DNA of 64,000 nucleotides. Source: Serpula lacrymans var. lacrymans S7.9 (lineage: Eukaryota > Basidiomycota > Agaricomycetes > Boletales > Serpulaceae). Below are positions 44,086 to 55,329 of the stretch, one piece after another. The stretch covers positions 3,053,909 through 3,117,908 of the forward strand of contig NW_006763292.1 of NCBI RefSeq assembly GCF_000218685.1. Reading direction: 5' to 3'. Every line of letters starts with the position of its first letter. The first letter of the stretch is position 1. The position numbers and the translations under genes were made by a program. Below the pieces are notes generated by a model that was given only the letters and a program-made list of their open reading frames with translations, ran no database searches and had not been told where the DNA came from.

Positions 44086-44427
44086 TGACAAAACCGGATA
44101 AACCTAGTCTCTGCTGAAGCAGCCATTGTTCTCCATGGAGCATAGCCATCACTCCATGGAGTAACCATTGTTCTCTTAGGAGCACAATTGTACTCCTAGG
44201 AGTCATTATACTGTAGCGAGTAGCACCTCCGACTATAAGTAGTAGGGGGTTTAGTATAGGAATACCTCAGTCGTTTCTATAGCTTCTCGGGCAGCGGCTG
44301 AGGTATGTTACATTACATTTATTAAAGATCACCTTAAACTAACATCTATTGTAGTTTCACTTAGATAAATAATAAAGTGGTTTCTATAGCCTCTCGGGCA
44401 GCTGCTGAGTTTCACTTAGTTTTATTA
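44086..44427 (+). repeat. Solo Copia LTR
   Basis: 342 bp, the same family as 18096 and 25435. It begins tgacaaaaccgg and ends cttagttttatta. Left flank is caggg and right flank is tatac. No Copia interior is adjacent. The mismatch between flanks and the match of caggg with the right flank of the full element indicate ectopic LTR recombination. Confidence 0.92.
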
Positions 44428-44649
44428 TATACCACATCATTTTGTTTTGGTTCCGTCTTCACTTATATACGCTGTCGTTGTCAGGCAGACACCTCAGATC
44501 TTCTGTCAAAGTCTAAGGTAAGACACTTTTATGATTAAACCTATGAGTACTTAGCTTATGCCTCATTTCCAGTTTACTTACTAGGTACATTCTATATCAG
44601 ATCTTCTGTTGAGTTTACTTACTAGATCAAACCCGAACAATTTCAGAAC

Positions 44650-45737
44650 GGGATAAGAAGCTAACCAGTTTTGTGAACCAGGACATAAATTGCTATGAGC
44701 AACATCGTTCTAAATCGTCCTTGTGGGTGCAATATAAAATCGCATCCTTCTAAAACTGCCCCCAGCAACTGCTCTCGAAATACAAGAGTGATGTAATAGA
44801 CAAGTCGAGGGAGACTCACAAATTTCAAAATGCAAAACAAGGGTGACAGAGGACAACGTGGCAACAATGATGACCTTCCGTGTTTTCCTCTGGTTTGTAT
44901 CATGTAAAAAAAACCAAGCTGATGCACCAAAGCCATAACCAAATAAAAAGACCACAAGAAAATACAAACTCTTCTGCTCTATATTGCAGTTGTCCGAAGA
45001 ACAAGTATTGCTAAAATACGGACAAATGTCAATGAATTTCGTTAAACCAGTTATGGGGTAAACTTCTGTGCCAACAACACCTGTAATGCCGAGCACTGTA
45101 TGCGACTGTGAGCATAAACACTCCAGGCACAAGGTAACTCTAGACATGTATACCTTCAAAAGCATAAAATATCATCCTACATGCCTGTATAGTAGCATAT
45201 AACGTGATCATGAGAAGAGGTAGTGGTTGGAAACTCACCGGGGACATGTTGAGGCCAAAATTATCTAGAGAAATGTTAGCTAGGTACATGAGTTTCACAT
45301 AAACATTGACTACGCACAAACCATGTTCGCAATAATCACAACAAACATATAGTGCCGAGACAATAGGTACAGAAATTGAATAATATTCCAACGTAACTTG
45401 CATTTCCAAATTAGCTCGACTTAGGATAGCATTTTGGTAAACCAGACGTCAGACAGAGAAGTATAAAATCCTCACCTCCCATTCCAAAGTATTGATACAA
45501 TCCAAGATCTATGGTATGGATATCTAGTGCAATTGACTTTCTGAAGATTGGTATGGTCCTTGATTTCAGGTTTCGCTTTAGCATTGATAGACGTACCATT
45601 AGCATATTAAACGGAATGAAATTGATGAATTGCCTTGTAAATCCATCTCTAAAAACAACCATGCTTACACGAACTAACTGGACTTGAAAAACCACAAAGG
45701 TCATGGAGGACATCATAAGGATGTTTGTGCCAGCCAT
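44650..45737 (-). CDS. Unrecognised spliced membrane-type protein
   Basis: Several minus-strand exon-like segments are rich in hydrophobic residues: MAGTNILMMSSMTFVVFQVQ (from 45737), SISVPIVSALYVCCDYC (about 45370), SLYFLVVFLFGYGFGASAWF (about 44910-44970), and a final part GCDFILHPQGRFRTMLLIAI ending near 44660. A plausible intron is gtgagtctcc...cgag at about 44770-44820. I could not fix all introns. The arrangement (multi-pass, short exons) resembles lineage-specific agaricomycete membrane proteins, but no named domain is recognised. Boundaries are approximate. Confidence 0.4.
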
Positions 45738-45894
45738 TCCCAGGGAGAAAAAGTTTTCGGCAACACTTTCATTTAGGTTTAGTCTTTATAGGCTAGGCAA
45801 CGAAAAGGATTGCTGCAAGATAGCCAGTTACAGTGGTGTTTCCCGTGCCCGGGTACCCATACAGCAACCATAGGAAGTACACTGTGTTTTTAAT

Positions 45895-46062
45895 ATATAT
45901 CTAGTTACAACGAGAAACTCAGCTTTCGGGGAAAAGACTGAGACTATATTCGGATCCTACCTAGTTACAACGAGAAACTAGGTGTACAAGTAAGTAAAAG
46001 GTCTGTCAAGGTAGGTATATGCTCACCTCAGCTTTCGGGGAAAAGACTGAGGTGTGCTACGG
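45895..46062. repeat. Repeated hairpin modules
   Basis: ctagttacaacgagaaact occurs at about 45900 and 45960. ctcagctttcggggaaaagactgag, whose ends pair (CTCAG/CTGAG), occurs at about 45918 and 46027. The second ctagttac copy forms cctag...ctagg. The arrangement parallels the gaaactcag...ctgag part of the Copia LTRs in reverse, so this may be an old LTR of a related family. Confidence 0.5.
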
Positions 46063-46205
46063 TTGCTACGAAGATTTATAAAGGGAAAACAGAAGTAAAC
46101 CTTAAGGTGAAATTGTCTCCATCAGAGCGCACGGGCCAGCTGATCTACAGCTCTTTCCTAGTTTGGCGCCCGCACCTTGTTCCTCTTCGTACAAGGCTTG
46201 TTCTC

Positions 46206-46414
46206 TCAAGCTTCTTGTGTCTTCTTCCTCCAACACGCTGAACCCCTCCAGCCAATGTATCTTGGGTCTGCAACACGGAGTAAACGAATGAAGACACTGG
46301 AAAAAGTAGGAGTACTGGGAAACATAAAAAAGCCGACCTACCTGATGATCCTGTAACCAGTGCCATATTCACAACCAGGAGTGTGAAGACTCGGAGACAT
46401 GGTTTATTAGACAT
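46206..46414 (-). CDS. Possible very small secreted protein
   Basis: ATG 46414 gives MSNKPCLRVFTLLVVNMALV, a good signal-peptide-like start. A likely intron (46341-46268, gtaggtcg to tgcag) joins it to DPRYIGWRGSACWRKKTQEA and TGA at 46206-46208. The total is only 44 residues; a longer alternative frame without this phase ends at 46145. Part of the sequence is duplicated downstream (46.65 kb). It could be a short secreted peptide or chance. Confidence 0.28.
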
Positions 46415-46970
46415 TCATGGTCATCTATGTGCAAAACTAAGACTGAGTAATTGAGGCTCTGTATTTAGCCCCTTGGTACATACCAGTGCTCCATATTATG
46501 CTGTAGACAATACACGTGCTGACATCGGGGTCAAATAGTCGCCACCGTTGATTGCGCGGGACAGTGCAGGAGAAGGGAGACTTGAAGGCGAGCAGGGTGT
46601 TTTCTTAATGATCCCGAGTGATGACCTCTCCGCAAACGTATTAGAGCCATGTTCACAGCCAGGTATGTGAAAAATTAAATTGACATGTTGAGAAAGATGA
46701 TTGCAGAATGATGCGTGTGATCTCTACAGAAAAGTTTAACAGCAAATCAAGGTGCAGGATTGACAGCTACCATCATACACAAAGCTGATACTGAATAAGC
46801 GAGGCCTCACGTTCAGTCTTGTTGGCTATCTTGGGTCCTACTAAGTGCAGTAGGAAGCGGTACATAACCATTGACCCACACCGTGCTGTAGACAACACAC
46901 GACACACTGACGTAGGGGTGGATCAATTACAAGCCTTGATGGTGCGGGACAGTGCAGAGGAAAGGAAAGG
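46367..46970. repeat. Degenerate tandem duplication
   Basis: Two diverged units (about 46367-46590 and 46648-46970). Shared landmarks, in the same order, are gccat(a/g)ttcaca(a/g)ccagg, ggtacata, tgctgtagacaa(t/c)aca and gcgggacagtgcag(g)ag. The first unit overlaps the signal-peptide exon of the small putative gene. Confidence 0.65.
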
Positions 46971-47448
46971 TGAGTAAGGCGTTAGTTGCCGAAACACGAG
47001 CGGTATCGTCAGCCTGGTAGCTTCTTGAATGAATAGACCAGACTCTTACGTTGAAACATGTATACTGAGATCGCTTTTCCAAGGTTTTTTTAGGATTACA
47101 CACACTCCCACTTATCTCCCATGGTAAACCATATCTGTGGTGACGTGCTTGGCTTGCAGGACCATCCTTCCTGATGTAACTCGGACCACTTCCTCGCCTG
47201 AGTCGTCTGGCAAGTATCATAAAGAGCATTCGGTTCGGAACCTTTGCCATCAGAAGGGGAACCGAAAAGTATCCATTCCAACGATTATGGCTGAATTTCC
47301 GCAACCCTCATACAAAATTAACACAAGCATCGCGGACCTTCACTGATATTATATGAATGTTTGTTGATGAGTCTGCATCCGAGTAAAATTGACGTATTTT
47401 CACCTTTCCCTTCCACGCCCGCTCACCACTTTCATTAAGTTTGAAGCT

Positions 47449-47808
47449 ATGACACGCGTGTCCAGTACTTCTCGTCTCGTAGGAGGCCTTCAACTTCTCT
47501 CCTTATGCGCCCTCCTCGTCGTGCCGACTGGTGCACTGCCCAATCCCCTCCCCTCGCCTACTATCACGCCAGCACCAGCAAGTCCAACACTCCCCACCAT
47601 TCCCTACAACATAGGCCCACTCCGCCAATCTATCGTACCCATCCTCGGCATCGACCCATCCAGCGGTGACCTGGAGGTTGGCGGGATTGGAGGGCATGAT
47701 TTGCCTGGTGTGATCTACGAGCATGGAAATGGGGACGCTGAGATCGGGAAGGGAGGACTGAGGCAGGTGTGTTTGACTCAGACGTGGGAGATTGCGGTGA
47801 GTGATTGA
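47449..47808 (+). CDS. Small secreted protein candidate
   Basis: ATG 47449 gives MTRVSSTSRLVGGLQLLSLC followed by ALLVVPTGALP, a clear signal peptide with an A-x-A-like cleavage region. A Pro/Thr/Ser-rich spacer (NPLPSPTITPAPASPTLPT) and a short Gly-rich segment (GDLEVGGIGGHDLPGVIYE) follow, ending TGA at 47806-47808. A splice donor (gcg|gtgagt, about 47795) could alternatively extend the protein by a short exon, so the exact C-terminus is open. There is only one Cys after the signal. No domain is recognised; secretion is inferred. Confidence 0.55.
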   Translation: MTRVSSTSRLVGGLQLLSLCALLVVPTGALPNPLPSPTITPAPASPTLPTIPYNIGPLRQSIVPILGIDPSSGDLEVGGIGGHDLPGVIYEHGNGDAEIGKGGLRQVCLTQTWEIAVSD

Positions 47809-49445
47809 TATTTTCTGGTGAAAATCGGTCAGGAAGATGATGATGAATTGCCGTGATGTTGTGACCAGTCTATTAGCTTGGCGTATGGCCTAGAAATTGG
47901 GAGTGGGTGTACGCCTAGTGCGGTACCTACGCTGTAGACAATGAAATGTTGGGTGGTAGGAGCGGAAGAAAAAGTGACTGGCTGGGTGATTGGAGGGTAA
48001 CCCAAGAGGACAGAAAGATCTTACCAAAATGACGGTTAGGTATCTCGAAAACTCGTTCATTGCCATACTTATCTGTGAATTTACTAAGCCTTATAAACTA
48101 ACGAGTAAACATGGGATCACCATGAGTCTTGTATCACAATGCATAACACATACAAGCCCTCTGAGAATCGGCACTGGCGGTGAGCTCAAATCTCTGTTTT
48201 ATTCCTCCAGTGAAAGCCTGAACCTGTGTGAACGGTCTCCATATGAACCAAGGGCTACAAGTTCAGGGCGGCACCTGCGTTGGTATGCCACGATGCATTT
48301 TGAGTGGTCGACATATATTGCAGTGGTCGGACAAGAAATCGACTGTGTATTGCCGAATGTTTTACTGCACTGGTGGACACTGGATGTATGCATCGGAAAT
48401 GTTGTCCAGTTGTTGTAACGAGAACTCGAGATGGCTGGACAAACCAAGTAGAATGTATAGTGGATTAGCATACCTATGATGTAGACCGTGATACATAAAG
48501 GCGATGGCAACACCAATAAAGTTGTGATGAGAAGATAGATAAGGTCGCTGTGGGTTTTTATTAACCATGAGTGAAAGTGGAAGATCGAATTTCTTCATTC
48601 TGAAAGAGAAATCCTATCGCCCATTGTCATTCGTCAGGTCTGGAACTTTGAAAGTTGCACAAACTCCAGTGACACATTTATCCAGGTTTGAAGCCGCGAT
48701 AACATCGAGCGACTGATTCGAATGACATCTGAGAGTAATGTATGACTGTCCTCGTTCATATATGACAGAGGGTATGGATGCTGCGCCCTTGGATTCTACG
48801 TGGCGCGCCTAGCACAAGACGACCCCAGGATGCCGTGATCACCGCAAAAGAGAACATTGGCAAGTAATTTAACGAAGCAACGTTTCGAGGGTGCGATATG
48901 GATGGAGATCGCCGAGCACCACTTCGTCGTCGTCGTCGTCGTGCTTGTCATGGTCGCGGGGCAAGTGTCGAGTTGTTCTGATGGGCCGAATCGAGGCAAT
49001 ATAAGAGTGGTGCTCACGTGAGGCCTAGACCTGCGCCATAGCCAAATTCGCACTCCAAAGGGTCCGTCGTTATCGTTTCTGCTGCTGCGGACGGTCAGTG
49101 GACAGCATCAATCAACCTGTTCAAACCTCGCTGGAAAACAAAGTGGCGCTAGACATACGGAGAAGTCTGTTGCTACAAGCTGTACACTAGCAGTCTGTCA
49201 GTCTTCTTTCACGTCTCTCTCTCTGGCGCTGACACTGACTGTACAAAACCCATTTTCATATCTTTTTCTCTTTTAGTACCCGTGCAATCCCGTGCCTTGC
49301 CTCTCCTTTCCCTTCCGACTTTCATATCTCTCAGCTTGATTAGCATCCTTTTTATAACATCTCTCGCCGTCATTCCCTGCGACGGTGACAACGACACATA
49401 TCACCCTGTCCTCACCACCCCGCATACCCATACCCACATATCACA
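47809..49445. other. Stretch without confident gene
   Basis: About 1.6 kb. A 142-codon plus frame (47990-48418) lacks an ATG-based domain signal and any family resemblance. A gtc/gac trinucleotide run lies at about 48925-48945. The 3' end (49200-49445) is a pyrimidine-rich leader typical of fungal promoters, directly in front of the methyltransferase gene. Confidence 0.4.
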
Positions 49446-50853
49446 ATGCCCGCAATTTGGCAACGCCATCCCCGCTACTTCCTCATCATCGTCATCATCG
49501 TCTCTGCTACCTTCTTCCTCCTCAGCCCTTACCAATCCTCCCTCCAAACCGACCCCGCACTATATGCAGCTACCATTCGCGACGACAGCCTTCCCGCTCG
49601 TGTCGAGCGTGCTGAACGGGTTTATACAAGGATGACGGACGATCGTCGGGAGTTGATCAAGAAGCATGGTCCTACGCCTGCTGATATCCTCATGTGCGTC
49701 CTTCCCCAGGCTGATAATGTTACTCCTTTGGCGTACCTTCGACTCTCCCCAGGTTTCCCCCAGACAAAGATCCATGGCCCGCATACACCGTTTGTAAGTC
49801 CATCATCCCCTCTTTTTTTCTACCTACCGCACTCCTCTCCTTAACACTTCTTACATTCAACTTTAAAAGGGAGTTTTTTCCCCGCCTCTTTCCAATGCCC
49901 CCACGAGGTCGAACGCATCGGCTCTCTCGGTGACGGCGGAAAATGGACCTGTGGTCTCTCGCGGCTTGCCCAAAAGCCAGACTGCATCATTTATACTTTT
50001 GGCATGAACTATGAGACCTCTTTTGAAGCCGAGGTCCTCGCGCGCACGCGGCACTGCCAAGTCTGGGGGTACGACTACCGTTCCAACTCGTTCGGCGCAC
50101 ACATCAAAAATAATTATCGCGCCCATTTCTACAGCTTCGGATTGGCGAGCTTCGATGCACATGGTCCGGGAGATACGAACAAGTTGTATACGCTGAAGAG
50201 TCTTATGGAAGCTAATAGTGAAATTTTTGTCTTGTTTTATTTTTTTTTATCAACTGATTGTGTGATGTCTGTATTCTAGAGCACACGCAGATTGATGTCC
50301 TCAAAATCGATGTCGAAGGCTGGGAATTCGAGGTATTGACGCAGATCCTCGCGCCCTACATCGCATCCGGCGAGCCTCTCCCCTTTGGTCAGCTTCATCT
50401 TGAGATACACACTTGGGAGAAGAAGTTTGCTGATGTGCTCACATGGTGGGAGATGTTGGAGCGCGCAGGACTGAGGCCGTTCTCCACGGAGGTGGGTACT
50501 TGCTTTCCTAAAGGATTGTATTTTGGGGTCCTTTTAGAGGACGTTTTATTTTTTGGATAGCGGTCACTTTTTTTTTTCTTTTCTGGGGAGGTTGTTGGTG
50601 TCTTCTATTGGTCTCAAACTAATATCGTCTCCCAACAGCCCAACTTGGTATACCAGAACTATAATAAGGATAGAGACACAGACCTGGCAGAGGTATGTCC
50701 CTTTCCCACTTTTCCTTTTTGTTATCGCATTTTACTTACTTACTCTACCCACCCGCTCCTTCAAACTCGCAGTATTCCTTCCTCAACGTCAAAGGCTCTA
50801 ATATCTTCATATCCGACCCGCCAATATTGTCTCTAGACTCGGATGTACTATAA
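49446..50853 (+). CDS. Methyltransf_22-like methyltransferase, membrane-anchored
   Basis: Six exons: 49446-49693, 49753-49793, 49870-50217, 50280-50491, 50639-50692 and 50773-50853. They sum to 984 bp (327 residues) with every intron GT-AG and phases consistent. The start MPAIWQRHPRYFLIIVIIVS then ATFFLL is a signal anchor. ILMFPPDKDPWPAYTVW leads to the conserved core CPHEVERIGSLGDGGKWTCG, the Gly-rich SAM-site block of this family (compare METTL24-like proteins). Further blocks are IIYTFGMNYETSFEAEVL, CQVWGYDYRSNSFG, IDVLKIDVEGWEFEVL and LHLEIHTW. The C-terminus is NVKGSNIFISDPPIL. This suggests a Golgi/ER-anchored SAM-dependent methyltransferase of unknown substrate. No lesions are seen. 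Confidence 0.82.
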
Positions 50854-51699
50854 CATTAGTGTTAGTGTCATGTCGCGCGTAACCAGTACATATGGTGATA
50901 TGGTGACTATTTGAGGGCGTGGCATGGCCTAACTTGGGGTAGCCTGAGGGCTGGTTGTAAACAGCAATGAGAATGTGGAGATGTGAGGTGGAATGGGCAT
51001 CACGTATCTTAAGTTTGGGAGCCAGAGGCTGCATATAGTACACAAGATGCTGGGACCCATACCATCACACAGCAAAAAATCTTCATTTCTTCCGTCTTGT
51101 CCCCGTTCCTCCCTATCTATACACGTGTCTAGCTAGATTTTCTTCGTTACATGGGTATACTAAAACAGTATTATTGGGGATGATAGCAATGGTGACATAC
51201 TGGTATTGAAGGAAGGTGTGATTATTTGTAATGAATGAATGAGTAGACTGAGGGGGGTCATCGATGCGCCCCTATCGACTACATGTATGTGCGTATACTT
51301 CGCGAAGAGTGCATACTTGATGCTGAATACACGGATTCCAACGTATCGACCTCCAGCAGCTAATGAGATAAACAGGTTCCAACAACAGCAAAAAATATAT
51401 GTATACGTGCTTACTTGCGTACTTGACAGAAATAAATAACCTACTGCAGACCTCCGAGTCAAGGTCCAGTGTCGCCGACGTCATAATCTAAGCGGACTTT
51501 GAAATGTGAATATATTCGATGAATATAAGAAGTGCGATGTCTAACTTCCTTCATTTTCCCCCGCCTCATAACAAGCGCACTTCAGTCTTGCGATGGGGGT
51601 ATCGGAGCATATTGAAATCTTGCGCTGGGGCTGTGGTAGATGGGAGGCTTCGACCTTCCATGCACGCTTCAAGGATTACTGCAGAGTTTATGGTTAGGA
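50854..51699. other. Intergenic stretch
   Basis: About 0.85 kb of 3' flank with only short frames (up to 100 codons, minus, 51160-51462) and no domain. No repeat stands out. Confidence 0.45.
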
Positions 51700-52500
51700 T
51701 TCGCGCATTATCTCCCATGAATAGTGATGAGGGCACTCAGGTACGCTCATGTGTTTAACTCTCACAGATTCAAAGGCTGATTAGCTCTCTTCGTTGGCCT
51801 CATTCACATGTGTAGTTTAATCTGACTAGTATTTGCTCTCGATTGCCAGTCTTCCAAGTTTTCTTCGTGCATAAAGATCTATTATTCAGGGCTCATAACC
51901 TGTTGATCAGGTTATGGACCTTGAATAATCGTTTTTCAACGCATTAATCGCCTCTCTGTTGTAAAGAAGTGGTGAAAATTAAGGTGCGCTCATATGCCCA
52001 ACCTCCCACAGATAGTTTATTTCATCAACATCTCCGTGGGTATCACTCATGTGTTAGTTGAGTAAAATCAATCGTCAGTGTCAGGATTTTCCCTGCATTT
52101 ACGACACCGATTATACAGGGCTCATAACCTATGGTTGGGTTATGGACCTTGAATAACCGGTCTTGTGAAACATCGCGTTATGCTCATAGAAATTCACGAT
52201 CACATTACGAGCATACTGGCTCGGCAATGGCTTATTGTGAAATTTAGGTATACGAAGGGAATAAACCTCCATGCTCCGTCACCTCTTTACAACCGAGGCA
52301 GCCAGATATTTGACAATGAGACACTGCAAGGCAGATATGCATAATCTTCACAAATATATATCGACTCATTTTAACCTTGTCATGATCTTCTTCCATGACA
52401 AGTGTTAGTCAACTAGCGTTTGCTCTCGATGGTTTCCAAAGTCTATTTGTCCATACAAACTGTAGATTTTTCCAATGCACATATCGTGTCGTGTTGATAG
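51700..52500 (+). repeat. Degenerate direct repeats with a conserved hairpin
   Basis: Two to three diverged units of about 240 bp. cagggctcataacct...ttatggaccttgaataa occurs at 51889-51928 and 52117-52156. Each forms a stem: CATAACCT/AGGTTATG in the first copy, CATAACC/GGTTATG in the second. gt(a/g)tttgctctcgatt(g) or gatgg and tgtgttag recur in the units, including a third partial unit near 52390-52470. No coding region is seen. Confidence 0.6.
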
Positions 52501-53255
52501 AAAATTATGATTATGATAACATTGCAACTACACATATTGGTGGCGACTTTTGGGTATAGGAAATGAATGTCAGTGTGATCATTTATTGTTTTATCTTGCT
52601 AGTGCAAGCTGTCCATTGCCATTTGTTATTTACAGGGATCGTCTGAAGTAGGAGGACACTTCTATTTGATGTCCCTACAAATACTTCATATATTATCTGA
52701 GGCTTAAAAAGATTCAGTGGTATGCATAATATCATCCTATCGTCCACAAGTCACAAAGGTTATGTTGCGTTAGTAGAATGCCTCCCACGTTTTTAGTGAG
52801 TCGATGATACAATATGAGAGAGCTCCCATACATACGGATCCCGATACAGTCTTGCTAATAAATATGCTAAATTCTTGTTGTAGACAAGGAAGACTGATCC
52901 GATCACACAGAATAGAACAGAGAATCCCCATGAAATACGGCATGATAGAACAAAATTTATGTATGAACGTTCGATTACAACATAAATAAAATCCTCACAT
53001 TGGTACCACTCCATAACCACCACTTATTCTAAGCTAGGTATGTGTAGCACTGGAAGCCTAGAAAGTGTGGATGATGGAAACAAGCATAATGATAGCATTA
53101 AAGTTAAAACATTCGAACGAATCAAATAGGAGGAGATCTGCGCGAATAGAATATTGTTGGTAGCAGCTTGCTTCAAGAGTGACTGAAACGTACCATAACT
53201 CCGATAATAATACCTGACATCGTGATCATATACTGCTCCATAAATCACCAATCCC
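52501..53255. other. Stretch with minus-strand hydrophobic exon-like frames
   Basis: The minus frame 53023-52793 contains SCRISWGFSVLFCVIGSVFL, a likely transmembrane segment. It could be a 3' exon continuing from the SSYG-motif gene or of an unrelated membrane protein. I could not connect it by a convincing splice. Confidence 0.3.
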
Positions 53256-53543
53256 TCAACTTCGACGCTTTGGTAAGGAGGGAGTGCCTCCCATATACCC
53301 ATAAGACGACGTTAAATTCGCAAATGCTTGTTCATAATCTTTAGGCTGTGGATTCGAGTGTGGCTGAGACGAAGGCGCTGGAGCTGCCGGGCTGGCAGTT
53401 TTGGGGCTGTTACTCTGGTCTTTCTGTTTACGCTTTTGTTTCTGTTTCTGACTCGATAACAAGGGCGTGGTAGATGACACAGTGTTTGTGGATTGCAAGG
53501 AAGTGGTGGAGGGATGTACGCCAGAGGAAACGTTGTTATTCAT
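53256..53543 (-). CDS. SSYG-motif small protein 1
   Basis: ATG 53543 (an in-frame ATG at 53633 would add 30 residues) gives MNNNVSSGVHPSTTSLQSTN, a Ser/Thr-rich start. A Lys/Gln-rich basic run (QKQKQKRKQKDQSNS) and the motif KDYEQAFANLTSSYGYMGG follow, ending with PSLPKRRS and TGA at 53256. A paralogue lies at 54985-55329 with the same start pattern (PSTTSLQST versus STTSLHSTT) and motif. Proteins with (D/N)(Y/F)xxAFxxLxSSYG are familiar to me as uncharacterised agaricomycete proteins; the function is unknown. A donor-like gtatggg within the motif leaves open that further exons follow. Confidence 0.5.
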   Translation of the reverse strand: MNNNVSSGVHPSTTSLQSTNTVSSTTPLLSSQKQKQKRKQKDQSNSPKTASPAAPAPSSQPHSNPQPKDYEQAFANLTSSYGYMGGTPSLPKRRS

Positions 53544-54984
53544 GGTATCAGGTGTGTTGTATGGGAGCTCTAGGGGATTGTGTTCAGAATGAGTCGAGAA
53601 TGGATGATTATCCCGGATAGAGTCTGCGTACATGAAGTTGTTACCTTTATATACTCGGCAAATAAATTGAGAGCAACTAGTAGTCCGGAACGAACCAACT
53701 AATCAGTTGACGATGGCGATGATCCGCTGTAAGAGTACGACTGCGCTGCAGTAGGGTTCTAACTTACAAATAGGATTCCATATGACTCGACCCAATATCA
53801 TGCCTAAGATTAGTTTTGATACTTATGTGTCTCTTTTCCTGAAGAGCCTGCAGTAAGAAAAATAGATCTGCTTGACATCGTATGATAGTAACTGTCATAC
53901 GATCCATGGAAGGAAAGTATTTCACCACATACCATTGTCACAGCCCCGTTATTCTCTGTGAGGAGAAAAACAAGGGGTATTAAAACTCAGCGAAGTGAAC
54001 ATACGCGCTCACTTTCAACTCCAGCGGCGACGGATTCGGGGGAATCGAGTCATATTCTATTTTTTTTGTCTGACTCGAGCTGGATCACAAGGTAGAACGA
54101 CCTTATCATGCTGCGCAGCGCTGAGGAGACTTGAAAGAAGATTGTAACTCCATTCCCGTGCCTCGATTTCACAGGATGGGCACTGGGTTTGATGGAGAAA
54201 TGCAGCTGTGCAGGCGGAACCGCCTGCACAGAATCCGAGTCAGCCTTTTGAAGTGCTGGTACCTGCTGAAGTAAAAGAGCAATTTTGAGATATTATCTTG
54301 TGGTGAGGATACCAATACAATAGATCAAGTGTCATAGCAACTGGGTTTAACGGACTTTGGACTAGTGGTAGGCCATAGTTCTCGTGGATACGTGTTCAGT
54401 GGTTTGAAGTGCATATTTCGACTCAAAAGCCTACCACCCTGAGTGCTGGTAACCTGTATCATATATAAAACGACACTTAGAATACGAATTGGAGGTATGC
54501 ATATAATTATAGTATTTGTAAAACACCGACAAGGCGACTCATTGAAGACCAAAAATGTATTAGGATTAATCATAGACAGGTAGAGCATCCTACGGTAACA
54601 GCCAAGAATGTATGGTAACTATTATGTTCTCTAGACAGCAAGTATGATATAAAAATCACTAAGGAGAAAACATCATAGAACATGGAAGCAGCGAAAGATA
54701 GACTTCTTGTAAATTTTTCAGTCAACAACCACTGTTTTTGACACTGTGAATCGATTAAGGTGCGAGGAATAGACAAGAATACGGCCAATGAGAAGTCGAA
54801 GAGGTCTGTACACGTTGAGTGACCTTATCCTCAGCAATAACAAGTAGCATGATGTCGAATATCTTGTCAATGATACTACCTGAATAAGGAGATTGGTTTA
54901 GGATTTCACTAGACACAGATGAGCTGCCGTGACACACCATTGTTGAGATATTTGATAAATTCCATTTTCGTCTATAAATCCGAG
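53544..54984. other. Stretch between SSYG paralogues
   Basis: About 1.4 kb. Minus frames at 54570-54788 (KFTRSLSFAASMFYDVFSLV, a likely membrane helix) and 54755-54988 may be downstream exons of SSYG protein 2. The layout resembles that downstream of SSYG protein 1. I could not prove splicing. Confidence 0.3.
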
Positions 54985-55329
54985 TCACAGCTTACGGGAA
55001 GCATTATTTGGGCCTCCACCAAAGCCATATGATGACGACAGCTGGGCAAATGCGCCCTCGTAGTTTTTGGAAGGCGATGAAGGGTCCGTCACGGGCAAGG
55101 GTTTTAATTGCGAAGGCGATGGTTTTGCCGACGATCTGCGCTGCAGCCACTTTGGCCACTTCTGTGCAGAAGTAAAGATTGGAGTTGGAGTATGACCATT
55201 TACACCGTAGGTTGACTGGAGCTGTTCGAAAGCAGACTGGAAGTCTTTTGGCGGTTGGGATGATGTAAGAGGCGCAGTTGATGAGAAGGTGGTTGTGGAG
55301 TGTAGTGATGTGGTAGATGAGTTCTGCAT
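54985..55329 (-). CDS. SSYG-motif small protein 2
   Basis: 114 residues from ATG 55329. MQNSSTTSLHSTTTFSSTAP is followed by two copies of the motif: KDFQSAFEQLQSTYGVNG and, after a basic linker (WLQRRSSAKPSPSQLKP), KNYEGAFAQLSSSYGFGG. It ends ASRKL and TGA at 54985. It is a tandem paralogue of the gene at 53256-53543, which has one motif copy. A gtaagc donor near the stop leaves open an extension. The function is unknown; the low-complexity linkers suggest a disordered protein with repeated short interaction motifs. Confidence 0.55.
   Translation of the reverse strand: MQNSSTTSLHSTTTFSSTAPLTSSQPPKDFQSAFEQLQSTYGVNGHTPTPIFTSAQKWPKWLQRRSSAKPSPSQLKPLPVTDPSSPSKNYEGAFAQLSSSYGFGGGPNNASRKL

Noticed and set aside
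18096..44427. Interpretation of the whole block as one giant mobile element carrying cargo genes
   Set aside because: There is no tyrosine recombinase or other single mobilising gene at an edge, and no matching outer ends; nested and recombined retroelements explain it better.
44429..45737. Idea that the region right of the solo LTR is the missing 5' half of DUF6533 gene C
   Set aside because: Same strand and membrane-like, but none of the DUF6533 N-terminal blocks seen in genes A and B can be read there.
47990..48418. 142-codon plus frame
   Set aside because: It starts with ATG-like context at random and has no domain, signal or splice continuation; the opposite strand is similarly open in places.
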